Positions 40,399 to 40,581 of a stretch of DNA of 40,581 nucleotides are shown piece after piece. The stretch is from NCBI RefSeq assembly GCF_947632445.1, contig NZ_CANRPM010000023.1:1-40581 (forward strand), in the 5' to 3' direction. The translations under genes and the position numbers were made by a program. The notes under the pieces were generated by a model. That model was not told the DNA's origin, ran no database searches, and worked only from the letters and a program-made list of their open reading frames with translations. The DNA comes from an uncultured Bacteroides sp. Its GTDB lineage: Bacteria; Bacteroidota; Bacteroidia; Bacteroidales; Bacteroidaceae. Position 1 is the stretch's first letter. Each line of letters opens with the position of its first letter.

Positions 40399-40581
40399 GA
40401 AAACGCCCAAGGGGAGTACCCTCGCCGCAACTCTATACGTATAAAACCGAGAAGTTGCAAGAACTTGAACACCTGAACATGGACGGCAAGATAGACCTTT
40501 ATTACGCCGATGGCCTGAAGGGTCTTGAAGATGTGATCAGCGGGGTGTTCGCCGGGACGAAGCTCCAGCGCTGCACCACCC
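40386..40581 (+). pseudogene. Continuation of IS630 transposase joined to an IS256/mutator-like frame (partial)
   Basis: In the frame one base behind the 5' part, residues YKRIRKRPRGVPSPQLYTYK and then TEKLQELEHLNMDGKIDLYYAD match the middle of IS630 transposases, where DES would normally follow the catalytic strand. Instead the frame reads GLKGLEDVISGVFAGTKLQR, then CTT at the window end. That is the DGLxG...QRC pattern of IS256 (mutator-type) transposases, around their second catalytic Asp. The switch is at about 40505-40513. The call of the second family is from memory of the motif. Confidence 0.5.

Larger units (their letters stand above)
39912..40581 (+). mobile_element. IS630-type insertion sequence, broken, at the right edge
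   Basis: The left end lies somewhere between the hxlR stop (39911) and the transposase ATG (39982). I could not identify the terminal inverted repeat. The 3' part is replaced by IS256-like sequence or lies beyond the window. Confidence 0.5.

Overview
The window looks like a chromosomal segment from a gut-type Bacteroidales, most likely Bacteroidaceae (Bacteroides/Phocaeicola). The reasons are: a complete six-gene Na+-NQR operon; Bacteroidota-type -7 boxes (TAnnTTTG) in front of most transcription units; weak or absent Shine-Dalgarno sequences; a secreted bleomycin-hydrolase-like C1 peptidase; and lineage variants of Mrp (no CxxC) and TGT (no zinc cysteines). Species cannot be fixed from sequence alone. 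Both edges run into insertion sequences: the left edge shows the first 12 codons of an IS3-type orfA, and the right edge shows an IS630-type transposase. The window may therefore be a contig bounded by repeats.

Layout. 1-810: IS3 end, a strong terminator, several short inverted repeats, a degenerate 23-bp-spaced palindrome array and a 77-bp palindromic element. 811-13460 (minus strand, housekeeping): mrp, trmB, ilvE, remnants of a type II toxin-antitoxin pair, xseB, xseA, an S8 protease, mnmA, a C_GCAxxG_C_C protein, a TSCPD protein, yebC, pheT and lipB. 13519-20113 (plus strand): an AraC-type regulator, a DUF3298 lipoprotein, rsmG, an MBL-fold hydrolase, gcvP and a NUDIX hydrolase. 20136-20463: an intergenic island with two strong terminators bracketing eight copies of a 23-bp tandem repeat. 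20485-26345 (minus): nqrFEDCBA, transcribed A to F. 26553-27950 (minus): secreted C1 peptidase, divergent from a plus-strand BamA-like outer-membrane protein and an M16 peptidase (28047-32246). 32247-32645: a terminator plus a second palindrome array related to the one at 484-570. 32646-37410 (minus): lon-tgt-lptG, joined by two ATGA overlaps. 37576-38283 (plus): tRNA1(Val) adenine methyltransferase. 38284-39911: an AT-rich cassette of a radical SAM gene and a divergent HxlR-type regulator, probably acquired. 39982-40581: a frameshifted IS630-type transposase whose frame then becomes IS256/mutator-like, either a chimeric junction or an assembly join.

Functional themes are translation and tRNA modification (mnmA, trmB, tgt, trmN6, pheT, rsmG), respiration (nqr), envelope and secreted proteolysis (S8, C1, M16, lptG, BamA-like) and central nitrogen/one-carbon metabolism (ilvE, gcvP, lipB). 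The least explained material is the set of 23-bp-period palindromic intergenic arrays and the radical SAM/HxlR cassette. No rRNA, tRNA or CRISPR array was recognised.
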